59,399 nt of DNA from Corynebacterium sp. HMSC29G08 (GTDB lineage: Bacteria; Actinomycetota; Actinomycetes; Mycobacteriales; Mycobacteriaceae): the NCBI RefSeq assembly GCF_001806875.1, contig NZ_KV786263.1, positions 1 through 59,399 on the forward strand. Reading direction: 5' to 3'. The position numbers were made by a program, and so were the translations under genes. Positions 37,924 through 51,619 of this stretch are shown here, piece by piece (within the stretch, counting starts at the first letter, position 1; each line of letters begins with the position of its first letter). Below the pieces are notes generated by a model. That model worked only from the letters and a program-made list of their open reading frames with translations. It searched no databases and was not told the DNA's origin.

Positions 37924-38118
37924 ATGAAGCAGAAGACCCACAAGGGCACCGCAAAGCGCATCAAGGTTAATGGCAAAGGCAAGCTGCGCCGTGAGCAGGC
38001 TGGTAAGCGCCACCTCAACGAGAAGCTGTCCTCGAAGCGTCGCCGCAAGCTGTCCGGCACCACGGACGTTGCACCGGCTGACGTTAAGCGCATGAAGCGC
38101 CTCCTCGGCATGTCCTAA
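37924..38118 (+). CDS. rpmI: 50S ribosomal protein L35
   Basis: A 64-residue basic ribosomal protein. MKQKTHKGTAKRIKVNGKGK and RHLNEKLSSKRRRKL are typical of L35. It sits 28 bp after infC with GAAGGGC upstream of its ATG, in the standard infC-rpmI-rplT order. Confidence 0.97.
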   Translation: MKQKTHKGTAKRIKVNGKGKLRREQAGKRHLNEKLSSKRRRKLSGTTDVAPADVKRMKRLLGMS

Positions 38119-38169
38119 GCACTGCCTGTTTCCATCTACCCCACGAATTAAGACAAGGAAGTATGACTC

Positions 38170-38556
38170 ATGGCACGTGTTAAGCGTTCAGTCAATGCCA
38201 AGAAGAAGCGCCGCGCGATTCTGAAGTCCGCGAAGGGCTACCGTGGCCAGCGTTCCCGCCTGTACCGCAAGGCCAAGGAGCAGTGGCTGCACTCCCAGAC
38301 CTACGCATACCGCGACCGCCGCAAGCGCAAGAGCGAGTTCCGCAAGCTGTGGATCCAGCGCATCAACGCTGCAGCTCGTATGAACGACATCACCTACAAC
38401 CGTCTCATCCACGGCCTGAAGCTGGCCGAGGTCGAGGTGGACCGCAAGATCCTCGCCGAGCTTGCAGTCAATGACTTCGCTGCATTCTCCGCCCTTTGCG
38501 AGGTTGCAAAGAACGCCCTCCCGGAGGACGTTAACGCTCCGGTCGAGGCTGCCTAA
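38170..38556 (+). CDS. rplT: 50S ribosomal protein L20
   Basis: A 128-residue ribosomal protein needed for early 50S assembly. [37 protein letters not shown] and [29 protein letters not shown] are conserved L20 segments. AAGGAAG lies upstream. A strong terminator follows. In other bacteria L20 represses this operon by binding its leader; whether the hairpin at 37276 serves this is unknown. Confidence 0.97.
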   Translation: MARVKRSVNAKKKRRAILKSAKGYRGQRSRLYRKAKEQWLHSQTYAYRDRRKRKSEFRKLWIQRINAAARMNDITYNRLIHGLKLAEVEVDRKILAELAVNDFAAFSALCEVAKNALPEDVNAPVEAA

Positions 38557-38572
38557 GAGCCTTCCGCTTAAC

Positions 38573-38609
38573 GACGCGCCGTCCGCCATTCTCTGGCCGG
38601 CGCGTCTTT
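38573..38609 (+). terminator. Intrinsic terminator of infC-rpmI-rplT
   Basis: GACGCGCCG (38573-38581) pairs perfectly with CGGCGCGTC (38598-38606), followed by TTT and slightly later TTTT. It is 16 bp after the rplT stop codon. The next 150 bp up to 38767 show no feature. Confidence 0.8.
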
Positions 38610-38767
38610 CGCGTTTTGGGCCCGCACGATCTCGCGCAACCCCCTGACCTGCGTATTCACATCAGCCACACCAGCCTCATTGCAAACATTTTGATTTGTT
38701 ACGGATGTGACTAAGAAACCGCAGGACGCTGAAAGATTTCGCATTTGTTTTCAGTCGCCCACAGCGC

Positions 38768-39736
38768 CTACACCCTTTGCGCGACAATCTGCGTGAGCTT
38801 GTCCACGAGACCCCAGAGCGTTGCAGCCGAAAATCTCAACACCTGCCATCCCATGACCGCGGACTCTAGGTTGATGGCGGTGTCTTTATGACGGCGTTCG
38901 TGTTCCCAGTGATGTGCGCCGTCGTACATGAGGCCAATCTTGAGTTGGGGAAGGGCCAGGTCGAAGCGGGTGATTGGCTTGCCGTGGGCGTCGGTAAGCA
39001 GAAGCTGCTCTCGAAGTTCTAGCTGAAAGCTGCGGGCAACCTCGAGTGCGAGAAGTCGCATTTCGGTTTCTTTCGGGGATTCTGCGAGTGGGGATGAGGC
39101 CATAAGCACATCCACCAGCCATGGCAGGCTGATGCGCTGCCTGCTCGCGCGTAAGAGATCAACGGGGTCGACGTTGATGAAGTGGCGTGCGGCGTCTACA
39201 AGCTGGACAGCTCGAACGAATTCTTCAGATAGTCCAGACACCTTGACGATGGGCCAGCGGACTTCCCCGGAACGGACCTGCGTCAGCGCTTGACACAATG
39301 CCACCGCGGGTGGGGCTGCCTGCAAGGTAAGGCCGACGTAGTTGAGCTGCCATATTTCCTTCGGTTCACTGCGGAACAGCGCTGGTGTCAGGCTGCTACC
39401 AGAAGTCTTCTTCGCAATTGTGGGACCAGTTAAGAATGTGTCGGCATAGTCGGTGAGGTATCTCATCCCGTAAAGCGCCAGGGCTGCGAACCCTGTTGCA
39501 CTCAAAGATGGGTTAGCAAGTAGATGGGCAAGTGCCCGGTGCAGACCAGGCACTTGATAGTAAACCTGCCTGGGATGATGCCGTTGAGCCAGGCTCGCTA
39601 CCGCAGGAGGCACCGCGTCGCTGGTATGGATCAAATAGTGGTCATTCGCATGTAAGTACTCGCTTTCAGATAGTGACTTGGAGGCGTGATAGAGCTTTGG
39701 CGGCGGGTTCAGCGTCATGCCGTTAAAAACGTTCAT
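38768..39736 (-). CDS. Predicted PD-(D/E)XK nuclease-like protein (DUF559-like C-terminus)
   Basis: A 322-residue protein. The first 200 residues are helical and resemble the regulator-like N-terminal part found in many actinobacterial DUF559 proteins. The C-terminus has ESPKETEMRLLALEV, then RFDLALPQLKIGLMYDGAHHW, a block of His/Arg and Asp, and GWQVLRFSA. This E ... D ... (x)YDG/H ... W-x-V-x-R pattern is that of Vsr/DUF559-type PD-(D/E)XK nucleases, though the usual E-x-K centre reads L-M-Y-D here. The alternative ATG 39718 (MTLNPPP) is equally possible. DNA-cleaving activity is inferred and untested. Confidence 0.65.
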   Translation of the reverse strand: MNVFNGMTLNPPPKLYHASKSLSESEYLHANDHYLIHTSDAVPPAVASLAQRHHPRQVYYQVPGLHRALAHLLANPSLSATGFAALALYGMRYLTDYADTFLTGPTIAKKTSGSSLTPALFRSEPKEIWQLNYVGLTLQAAPPAVALCQALTQVRSGEVRWPIVKVSGLSEEFVRAVQLVDAARHFINVDPVDLLRASRQRISLPWLVDVLMASSPLAESPKETEMRLLALEVARSFQLELREQLLLTDAHGKPITRFDLALPQLKIGLMYDGAHHWEHERRHKDTAINLESAVMGWQVLRFSAATLWGLVDKLTQIVAQRV

Positions 39737-39814
39737 GCATCTTTAGACTGCGCGGACCCGCCTGCGGTTCCCAGATGGACCGCGCTCAGCCCCAACGCAG
39801 TATTGTTAACTGCC

Positions 39815-40627
39815 ATGTCCCTCGACTTTGATCAGCCATTTACTGAACGCACTCCGCGGGTGGTCAACGCCGCGAAGTTGAAGCGTGCCGTCGGCCGGAA
39901 GAAGGCCAAGAGGTTTTTGGTGGAGGGGGAGAATGCTGTGGAGGCGGCGGTAGCGACGGGTGCTGCCACGGACTTGTTTGTCACCCTGTCGGCAGCCGAG
40001 CGTTTCGCTGAGATTGTCACGACGGCTGGTTACTTGGACGTGTATACGCACGCGATCAACGACAAGGCCGCGGACCATCTCGCCGACGCTGTGACCAACA
40101 CAGGGATTTTCGCGGTGTGTAGGCCGGTGTTGTGGTCGGTGCCGCAAATTCTCAAAGGTAAACCCCGCCTGGTTGCGGTGTGTGTGGAGACCAATGACCC
40201 GGGCAATGCGGGCACGATCATTCGGCTGGTGGATGCGCTTGGTGCGGATGCGGTGATTTTTGCTGGTGACACGGTTGACCCGGAGTCGCCGAAGGTGGTG
40301 CGTTCCACCGCTGGCTCGCTCTTTCATGTCCCCGTTGCCCGCGATCGCGACATTCGCCGAGTTCTCGGTCAGCTTAGGGCTTCAGGCTTATCGACGCTGG
40401 CGACAACCCCCATCGGCGCCCTCAATCTCGCAGAACCCGGCGAGGCTCTGAATACGCCCACCGCGTGGCTGTTTGGCAACGAGGCGCATGGACTGCCGGA
40501 AGACGTCCTGGCTGCCGCTGACGACACTGTCACCATTCCCATTGCGGGGTCCGCTGAGTCTTTGAATCTTTCGACGGCGGCGTCCATTTGCTTGTGGGAG
40601 TCAGCAAAGGCGTTGCGCGAGAAGTGA
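39815..40627 (+). CDS. RNA 2'-O-methyltransferase, SpoU/TrmH family
   Basis: A 270-residue SPOUT-fold enzyme. The N-terminal substrate-binding part has KRFLVEGENAVEAAV. The knot region has CVETNDPGNAGTIIRLVDALGAD (motif 1), AWLFGNEAHGLPEDV (motif 2) and TIPIAGSAESLNLSTAASICLWE (motif 3). It should methylate a ribose in 23S rRNA or tRNA; the exact nucleotide cannot be named. The ATG at 39815 is chosen by homology. TATTGT (39801-39806) is 8 nt upstream with no Shine-Dalgarno. It precedes pheST, its usual neighbourhood. Confidence 0.88.
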   Translation: MSLDFDQPFTERTPRVVNAAKLKRAVGRKKAKRFLVEGENAVEAAVATGAATDLFVTLSAAERFAEIVTTAGYLDVYTHAINDKAADHLADAVTNTGIFAVCRPVLWSVPQILKGKPRLVAVCVETNDPGNAGTIIRLVDALGADAVIFAGDTVDPESPKVVRSTAGSLFHVPVARDRDIRRVLGQLRASGLSTLATTPIGALNLAEPGEALNTPTAWLFGNEAHGLPEDVLAAADDTVTIPIAGSAESLNLSTAASICLWESAKALREK

Positions 40628-40644
40628 TCACTATCGCATAGACG

Positions 40645-40663
40645 TAAGGGTAGGCAAACCTAA
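40645..40663. promoter_or_regulatory. DtxR operator (iron box)
   Basis: TAAGGGTAGGCAAACCTAA matches the 19-bp DtxR consensus TWAGGTWAGSCTWACCTWA at 17 of 19 positions by my count. It covers the -35 region of the promoter whose -10 is TAGGGT (40674-40679), so iron-loaded DtxR should repress the methyltransferase-cupin pair downstream. Confidence 0.7.
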
Positions 40664-40673
40664 GTGTCTGCTG

Positions 40674-40679
40674 TAGGGT
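40674..40679 (+). promoter_or_regulatory. -10 element for leaderless transcription of the methyltransferase gene
   Basis: TAGGGT followed by 7 nt and then ATG 40687, without a Shine-Dalgarno. The DtxR box ends 10 nt upstream of it. Confidence 0.5.
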
Positions 40680-40686
40680 TGGCCTC

Positions 40687-41502
40687 ATGGGAACGAATGG
40701 AAGTCAACCGCCACTACCGCAGAGCGACAGATCGACCAACGTTGCGGCAGGCCATTGGGTGCTCGCTCGAGCTGGGAAGCGCGTTTTGCGGCCTGGTGGT
40801 TTGAAGCTGACGAATCGTTTGTTGGATGCAGCAGAACTGCAGGACAAAAGGGTGGTGGAATTCGCGCCTGGGTTGGGGCGAACTGCCGCCATCATGCTTG
40901 AACGAGACATCGCGTCCTATGTCGGTGTAGACCAAGATGTGGATGCAGTGACACGTGTGCAGTCCGTGGTGGGATCGCGTGGCACAGTGGTCAATGCTAG
41001 TGCCGAATCCACCGGGCTTGAAAGCGATTCTGCCCAGGTGGTGGTTGGTGAGGCGATGCTGACAATGCAAGGTGAGAAAGGCAAGCGCGCAATTATTGCT
41101 GAGGCGTTCCGTTTGCTGGAGCCAGGTGGTTTGTATGCAATCCATGAGCTGGGACTTACCCCCGACACAATTGATGCGGAACTCGCTGATCAGTTGCGCA
41201 AGCGCCTAGCCAAAACGATCCGCGTGAATGCTCGCCCACTTACGCGCCGAGAATGGTGTGGGTTGTTGGAGGAGGCGGGTTTTGACATTGAATGGGTTGG
41301 AACTGAGCCGATGGCCCTCCTGTCTATGCGCCGAAATCTTGCAGATGAAGGTTTTGGCGGAGTTTTGCGGATTTTGCGTAACGTAGCGCGGGATAGGGAT
41401 TTGCGTCACCGTGTACTGGAGATGCGTAGAACCTTTAATGAATATCGAGACAATCTCACCGGCATCGCTATCATCGCTCGAAAACCCGATGTCAGCGTGT
41501 AG
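40687..41502 (+). CDS. SAM-dependent methyltransferase, probably iron-regulated
   Basis: A 271-residue class I methyltransferase. VVEFAPGLGRTAAIML is motif I, YVGVDQDVDAVTRV motif II, AQVVVGEAMLTMQ motif IV and AFRLLEPGGLYAIHELGL motif V-VI. The C-terminal 100 residues (RRNLADEGFGGVLRILRNVARD) are a helical extension. Substrate is unknown. It is preceded by a DtxR box and followed 18 bp later by a cupin gene, suggesting both act in the same low-iron response. Leaderless-type start. Confidence 0.85.
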   Translation: MGTNGSQPPLPQSDRSTNVAAGHWVLARAGKRVLRPGGLKLTNRLLDAAELQDKRVVEFAPGLGRTAAIMLERDIASYVGVDQDVDAVTRVQSVVGSRGTVVNASAESTGLESDSAQVVVGEAMLTMQGEKGKRAIIAEAFRLLEPGGLYAIHELGLTPDTIDAELADQLRKRLAKTIRVNARPLTRREWCGLLEEAGFDIEWVGTEPMALLSMRRNLADEGFGGVLRILRNVARDRDLRHRVLEMRRTFNEYRDNLTGIAIIARKPDVSV

Positions 41503-41520
41503 AAGAAGGGAATTGGATTC

Positions 41521-41874
41521 ATGAGCGGACACGACCACGTGCCAGAAACCATGCTTGGTTACATAGAAAATATGGCGGAGCATGTTGAGTACTCCCCAAA
41601 CTCGACCACATCGACCACGATCCTGCGTGCGGAGGGGGTCAACGTGGTGCTGTTCTCGTTTGATCAAGGGGAGGAACTTTCAGAACACACCGCTGCGATG
41701 CCAGTGATTGTGCAGGCTCTAGAGGGTGAACTGGAAATTACGGCCGATGGTAAAACGGTGATACTGCGTCCTGGCGGTTTGGTGCATTTCACCACGCGCC
41801 TACCGCACGCTGTTAAAGCACTGACCCCGGCGAAAATGGTGCTGTATATGTTGAACCGTCCTACGGCGGTGTAA
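41521..41874 (+). CDS. Cupin-domain protein
   Basis: A 117-residue single cupin beta-barrel. GEELSEHTAAMPVIVQALEGELEI is motif 1, lacking the first His of the canonical HxH triad but keeping a His, and LRPGGLVHFTTRLPHAVKAL is motif 2 with two His. Metal binding is plausible but degenerate. It lies 18 bp after the methyltransferase gene and is probably co-transcribed under the DtxR box. The frame is open only from ATG 41521, with GAAGGGA upstream. Confidence 0.85.
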   Translation: MSGHDHVPETMLGYIENMAEHVEYSPNSTTSTTILRAEGVNVVLFSFDQGEELSEHTAAMPVIVQALEGELEITADGKTVILRPGGLVHFTTRLPHAVKALTPAKMVLYMLNRPTAV

Positions 41875-42007
41875 AAAGGGGTAGTTGTCACGCTCATGAC
41901 CACAAGCAGCACGAGATTCGGCGTGCGCCCAGAGTCCGCACCGTATAGATGTGGTGCACAACTTATCCTCCTAGGAGCCAGCCGAATGCCCGCGGGTATG
42001 CTTGTGA

Positions 42008-43099
<1,092 letters not shown>

Positions 43100-43132
43100 C
43101 AGGCGTAGCAGGCACAAGGAGAGAGACAACAA

Positions 43133-45649
43133 ATGCTGATTTCCAAAAATTGGATCACCCGCCTGCTTGCAAACGCGGGCAATGAGGGTTTCAACCCCAC
43201 GGATGAGGAGCTGGATGCCGGTTTTGTGCGCGTCGGTTTTGAAACCGAGGGCTATGAGCCACTGCCGGAGGTAACTGGGCCGCTGGTGTTGGGCCGTGTC
43301 GCGCAGATTGAAGAGCTTACTGGGTTTAAGAAGCCGATCCGTTACTGCCAGGTGGATGTGGGTCAGGCTAATGGCACTGGTGAGCTGCAGGGCATTATCT
43401 GTGGTGCTCGCAACTTCAAGGAGGGCGACGTAGTTATTGTGTCGCTGCCGGGTGCGGTGCTGCCGGGTGGTTTTGCAATCGCTGCGCGCAAGACCTATGA
43501 CCACATTTCTAACGGCATGATGGCTTCGGCGGCGGAGCTTGGTCTCACGGCAAAGAGCGAGGGCATCATTGCGCTGGATAGTCCGCCTGAGGGCTTCCAG
43601 CTTGGCGATGACGCACGCGCCTTCCTCAATTCCACCGACACCGTCTTTGATGTCAATGTCACTCCGGATCGCGGTTACGCGTTGTCTGCTCGCGGATTGA
43701 CGCGCGAGATCGCTTCGGCTTTTGATCTGAAGTACGGCGATGTAGCCAAGGATCCTGCGGTAGCTGGCATTGATGTCTCTGTAGTACCTGCGCCGGAAGG
43801 GGAGCTGATCCCGATCACGCTGGAGCCCGATACGAAGGCGAAGCGTTTCGGCCTGCGCAAGGTTGAAGGTATTGACCCGAAGGCCCAGGCACCGTTTTGG
43901 ATGCAGCGTGAGCTGATGCTTTCCGGCATCCGCTCGGTGAACGCGGCGACGGACGTGACCAACTACGTCATGCTGCTGACTGGCCAGCCGATGCATGCGT
44001 TTGACGCCGACAAGATTGCTGGCGGCCTGCGCGTACACAACGCGACCGAGGGGCAGGAGTTTGAGACTCTAGACCACACCAAACGCACGCTGCGCGCAAC
44101 GGACGTGGTGATCAGCGATGATAACGGCATTCAGTCGCTGGCGGGCGTGATGGGTGGCACCACCTCCGAGATTTCGGATGACACCACCAACGTCTACTTC
44201 GAGGCCGCAACCTGGGACGAGCTGACGGTGGCGAAGACTGCGCGTCATCACAAGTTGAGCTCCGAGGCTTCTCGACGTTTCGAGCGCGGCGTGGATCCGG
44301 CCATCGTCGAAGCAAGCCTAGACATTGCGTGTGCGTTGCTGGTGCAGTGTGCTGGCGGCCAAGTAACTGCAAGCCGCACCCTAGTCGGCGAGGTTCCGGC
44401 ACGTGAGGCGATCGAGATGCGCGTGAGCCGCCCGTCCGAGTTGATTGGTGTGGACTACTCGCGCGACACCGTAGTGAAGCGTCTGAAGGAAGTTGGCTGC
44501 CGGATCGCAGGCGATGAGGAGACCCTTCAGGTCACGCCGCCGACGTGGCGCGGTGACCTGACCGTGCCGGTGGAGCTGGTTGAGGAGATCGTGCGTTTGG
44601 AGGGCTTGGACGCAATTCCGTCCGTGCTGCCCACGCCGACTGGTGGCCGTGGGCTGAGCCCGCAGCAGCGCCGTCGTCGTGCGGTTACGCATGCGTTGGC
44701 GTACTCAGGGTACGCGGAGATTATTCCTACGCCGTTTATGTCCAACACCGTGTTAGACACGTGGGGCCTGGAAGCGGACGACCCGCGACGCAACGTGGTG
44801 AAGGTGCAAAACCCGCTGGATGCGGACTACGCCGTGCTGGCAACTACGCTGCTGCCAGCAATGCTTGAAGCGGTTGGCCGCAACGTTGCCCGTGGTCGGC
44901 ATGATCTCGCGCTGTACTCCGTAGCGCAGACTGCCGTCAAACGCGCGGATGCATCACCGATGCCAAGCGTTGAGCAGCGTCCGGACGAGGCGACGATTGC
45001 AGAGCTGATTGATTCGCTTCCGGAGCAGCGGTTGCATGTGGCAACGGTGGCCGTCGGCAAGCAAGAGCTCGATGGTCCGTTGGGTCAGGGCAGGGCGTTT
45101 ACCTGGGCCGATGCCCTGCAGGCTGCGCAAACTGTGGCTTCCGCTGCGGGTGTGGCACTTGAGGTTGAGCAGGCACAGCACTTGCCGTGGCACCCGGGTC
45201 GTTGTGCGGCGTTGAAGGCTGGCGGTGAGATTGTGGGCTATGCGGGTGAGCTGCACCCGCAGGTGTTGGAGTCGCTAGAGCTACCTGAGCGCACCGTGGC
45301 AATGGAGCTGGATCTTTCGGCATTGCCGTTTGATTACGAGCTTCCGGCGCCGGTGCTTTCCGCATTCCCGGCGGTAAACCAGGATATCGCGCTGGTTGTG
45401 GATGCCGATGTGCCGGCAGAGGCGGGACGCCAGGTGGTCGAAGAGGCCGCAGGTGAGCTGCTGGAGCGCGTCACGCTTTTCGACGTCTACGTTTCCGACC
45501 AACTGGGCGAGAACAAGAAGTCCCTGGCGTTTGGTCTGGTGTTCCGTGCTGGTGATCGTACGCTGACGGAGGACGAGGCATCCGAGGCGCGCTTGCAGGC
45601 TGCGAAGGCGGCCCAGGAGCGCTTTGGTGCCACAATGCGCGGCGTCTAA
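43133..45649 (+). CDS. pheT: Phenylalanine--tRNA ligase beta subunit
   Basis: An 838-residue partner of PheS. Domains in order are a tRNA-binding OB fold (about 45-155, with IICGARNFKEGDVVIVSLPGAVLP), the B3/B4 editing region (with SSEASRRFERGVDP), the B5 domain, the catalytic-like core and the C-terminal FDX-ACB domain (LSAFPAVNQDIALVVDADVPA). AAGGAGAGAG lies upstream of the ATG, 33 bp after pheS. Length is normal for bacterial PheT. Confidence 0.97.
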   Translation: MLISKNWITRLLANAGNEGFNPTDEELDAGFVRVGFETEGYEPLPEVTGPLVLGRVAQIEELTGFKKPIRYCQVDVGQANGTGELQGIICGARNFKEGDVVIVSLPGAVLPGGFAIAARKTYDHISNGMMASAAELGLTAKSEGIIALDSPPEGFQLGDDARAFLNSTDTVFDVNVTPDRGYALSARGLTREIASAFDLKYGDVAKDPAVAGIDVSVVPAPEGELIPITLEPDTKAKRFGLRKVEGIDPKAQAPFWMQRELMLSGIRSVNAATDVTNYVMLLTGQPMHAFDADKIAGGLRVHNATEGQEFETLDHTKRTLRATDVVISDDNGIQSLAGVMGGTTSEISDDTTNVYFEAATWDELTVAKTARHHKLSSEASRRFERGVDPAIVEASLDIACALLVQCAGGQVTASRTLVGEVPAREAIEMRVSRPSELIGVDYSRDTVVKRLKEVGCRIAGDEETLQVTPPTWRGDLTVPVELVEEIVRLEGLDAIPSVLPTPTGGRGLSPQQRRRRAVTHALAYSGYAEIIPTPFMSNTVLDTWGLEADDPRRNVVKVQNPLDADYAVLATTLLPAMLEAVGRNVARGRHDLALYSVAQTAVKRADASPMPSVEQRPDEATIAELIDSLPEQRLHVATVAVGKQELDGPLGQGRAFTWADALQAAQTVASAAGVALEVEQAQHLPWHPGRCAALKAGGEIVGYAGELHPQVLESLELPERTVAMELDLSALPFDYELPAPVLSAFPAVNQDIALVVDADVPAEAGRQVVEEAAGELLERVTLFDVYVSDQLGENKKSLAFGLVFRAGDRTLTEDEASEARLQAAKAAQERFGATMRGV

Positions 45650-45671
45650 TAATTTACATCCGATCGCATAA

Positions 45672-46745
<1,074 letters not shown>

Positions 46746-46779
46746 ATACGGCAACAAAAGACATAAGGAACGAAAAACA

Positions 46780-48897
46780 ATGACACAAGGAACCGTCACC
46801 ACCCCGAAGGGCTTCGTCGCCGCCGCGACGACGGCGGGCATTAAACCCTCCGGCAACTCGGACATGGCGCTCGTGGTTAACCAGGGCCCGGAGTTCAACG
46901 CTGCTGCAGTATTTACGCGCAACCGCGTGAAGGCCTCGCCGGTGAAGGTTAGCCGCGAGGCCACCAGCAACGGCCAGCTCAAGGCGGTGCTGTTTAACTC
47001 CGGAAATGCAAATGCCTGCAATGGCGCCCAGGGCGATGCAGATGCACGCGAAGCCCAGATGCGCGCTGCAGAGCAGCTGAACATCTCCGGCGATGACGTG
47101 GCGGTGTGCTCGACGGGTTTGATCGGTGAGCTGCTGCCGATGGACAAAATCCGCAAAGGTGTAGACGCGTTGACAGCCTCTCTGGGGGATCACGGCGAGG
47201 CCGCCGCAGAGGCGATTATGACCACGGATACCACGAGTAAGCAGGCATTTGTGCAGCGTGATGGTTGGTCTGTTGGCGCGATGGGGAAGGGCGTCGGCAT
47301 GATGGCCCCGTCGCTTGCGACGATGCTGGTGTTGGTGGTCACGGATGCGTCGATAAGCAATGAAGCCCTGCAAGAAGCTCTGGAGAAGGCTTCCGAGGTC
47401 ACCTTTAACACCTTGGATATTGATGGCTCTACCTCCACCAATGACACCGTCATTGTCATGGCCAACGGCGCAAGCGGCATCACCCCGAGCCAAGATGAGG
47501 TGGATTCGGCGATCTTGGATGTGTGCCAGTCTCTCGCTGACCAGATGCAGGGCGATGCTGAGGGTGTGACCAAGCGCGTCAGCATCACCGTGCACGGCAC
47601 CGCAAACAATGAGCAGGCGCTGAACGCCGCTCGCACCATTGGGCGTGACAACCTGTTTAAGTGCGCGATGTTCGGCTCTGATCCGAACTGGGGTCGTACC
47701 TTGGCAGCCGTCGGCATGGCCGATGCAGAGATGGACCCGGACAACATCAGCGTGAGCTTTAATGGCCAGCCAGTGTGTATCGCGTCAACCGGTGCGCCGG
47801 GGGCTCGCGATGTGGATCTCAGTGGCATGGACATTGCGGTTGAGGTTGATCTGGGCACAGGGGGCCCAGGTGTTGCGACGGTACGCACCACCGACCTCTC
47901 CCACGCTTACGTTGAAATCAATTCCGCTTACAGCAGCCAGGGAGGTTACGTGTTAGATCCATTAGGTGCTCACTTGAATAATGAGGCGCGGGCACACGTG
48001 CTCGCCGAGGCGCTGCCGTGGCTGCAGTACTACCGCGACAAGATCGTGGTGGTGAAGTACGGCGGCAACGCCATGATTGATGAAGACTTAAAGGCAGCGT
48101 TCGCGGCTGACATGGTATTTTTGCGCACCGTCGGTGCCAAGCCTGTCGTTGTACACGGCGGTGGCCCACAGATCTCCGCGATGATGAAGCGCCTGAACCT
48201 GGAAGGCGGCGAATTCGTTGGCGGCTTCCGCGTAACCACGCCAGAGATCCTGGACGTAGTGCGCATGGTGCTCTTCGGCCAGGTGGGGCGTGACCTTCTT
48301 GGCAAGATCAACTCGCATGGACCGTACGCCGTGGGCACCTCCGGTGAAGACGCCGGACTGTTTACCGCCGAGAAGCGCTACGTCGAGGTTAACGGCCAGC
48401 AGCACGACATTGGCTTGGTGGGCACGATCACGGATGTAAACCCGGAGGCCGTGATGGACATCATCGAGGCTGGCCGCATCCCGGTGGTGTCCGGTATTGC
48501 GCCGGGTGTCAGCGGAGACGTCTACAACATCAACGCCGACGAAGCCGCTGGCGCACTCGCGGCAGCCATCGGCGCGGAGCGCCTCGTTGTGCTGACCAAT
48601 GTCGAGGGCCTCTACACCGATTGGCCTGATAAGGACTCGCTGCTGAGCAAGATCACGGTGGGTGAGCTGGAAAAGATGATGCCCACGCTGGACTCCGGGA
48701 TGATCCCGAAGATGGAGGCATGCCTGACCGCGGTGCGTGGTGGGGTAAAGGCTGCGCACGTGATTGATGGCCGCATTGCACATTCGGTGTTGCTGGAGCT
48801 GTTGACCATGGGCGGCATTGGCACAATGGTGCTTCCGGATGCATACGATGCGGCGCATTACCCGGAGGGCACCGTGTTTAGAAAGGATGACGCGTAG
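46780..48897 (+). CDS. argJB: ArgJ-ArgB single-frame fusion (glutamate N-acetyltransferase plus acetylglutamate kinase)
   Basis: One 705-residue frame. Residues 1-386 are ArgJ, which recycles acetyl groups between N-acetylornithine and glutamate; the self-cleavage/nucleophile site is [12 protein letters not shown] with Thr181. It ends in [12 protein letters not shown], where ArgJ proteins normally stop, but codon 387 is CAG (47938-47940) rather than a TAG-like stop. Four codons later ArgB begins at Val391 (GTG 47950), with [29 protein letters not shown] and the arginine-feedback ArgB type. GGAGG (47941-47945) is retained before that GTG. Either a true fusion, dual production, or a sequencing error at one base. 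RBS AAGGAA precedes ATG 46780. Confidence 0.8.
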   Translation: MTQGTVTTPKGFVAAATTAGIKPSGNSDMALVVNQGPEFNAAAVFTRNRVKASPVKVSREATSNGQLKAVLFNSGNANACNGAQGDADAREAQMRAAEQLNISGDDVAVCSTGLIGELLPMDKIRKGVDALTASLGDHGEAAAEAIMTTDTTSKQAFVQRDGWSVGAMGKGVGMMAPSLATMLVLVVTDASISNEALQEALEKASEVTFNTLDIDGSTSTNDTVIVMANGASGITPSQDEVDSAILDVCQSLADQMQGDAEGVTKRVSITVHGTANNEQALNAARTIGRDNLFKCAMFGSDPNWGRTLAAVGMADAEMDPDNISVSFNGQPVCIASTGAPGARDVDLSGMDIAVEVDLGTGGPGVATVRTTDLSHAYVEINSAYSSQGGYVLDPLGAHLNNEARAHVLAEALPWLQYYRDKIVVVKYGGNAMIDEDLKAAFAADMVFLRTVGAKPVVVHGGGPQISAMMKRLNLEGGEFVGGFRVTTPEILDVVRMVLFGQVGRDLLGKINSHGPYAVGTSGEDAGLFTAEKRYVEVNGQQHDIGLVGTITDVNPEAVMDIIEAGRIPVVSGIAPGVSGDVYNINADEAAGALAAAIGAERLVVLTNVEGLYTDWPDKDSLLSKITVGELEKMMPTLDSGMIPKMEACLTAVRGGVKAAHVIDGRIAHSVLLELLTMGGIGTMVLPDAYDAAHYPEGTVFRKDDA
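47950..48897 (+). CDS. argB: Acetylglutamate kinase from the internal GTG start
   Basis: Alternative or additional product of the same frame, 315 residues. The start is GTG 47950, with GGAGG 4 nt upstream at 47941-47945. Motifs are [73 protein letters not shown] and [18 protein letters not shown]. It phosphorylates N-acetylglutamate in step 2 of arginine synthesis. The intact ribosome-binding site suggests free ArgB is still made even if the fusion is real. argD follows directly. Confidence 0.7.
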   Translation: MLDPLGAHLNNEARAHVLAEALPWLQYYRDKIVVVKYGGNAMIDEDLKAAFAADMVFLRTVGAKPVVVHGGGPQISAMMKRLNLEGGEFVGGFRVTTPEILDVVRMVLFGQVGRDLLGKINSHGPYAVGTSGEDAGLFTAEKRYVEVNGQQHDIGLVGTITDVNPEAVMDIIEAGRIPVVSGIAPGVSGDVYNINADEAAGALAAAIGAERLVVLTNVEGLYTDWPDKDSLLSKITVGELEKMMPTLDSGMIPKMEACLTAVRGGVKAAHVIDGRIAHSVLLELLTMGGIGTMVLPDAYDAAHYPEGTVFRKDDA

Positions 48898-51555
<2,658 letters not shown>

Positions 51556-51619
51556 CCACAGGTAACCTAACGTTTCGCATAACCTTTTTCCGTAGTTTTT
51601 CTTCAAGGAGAGATCTTCT

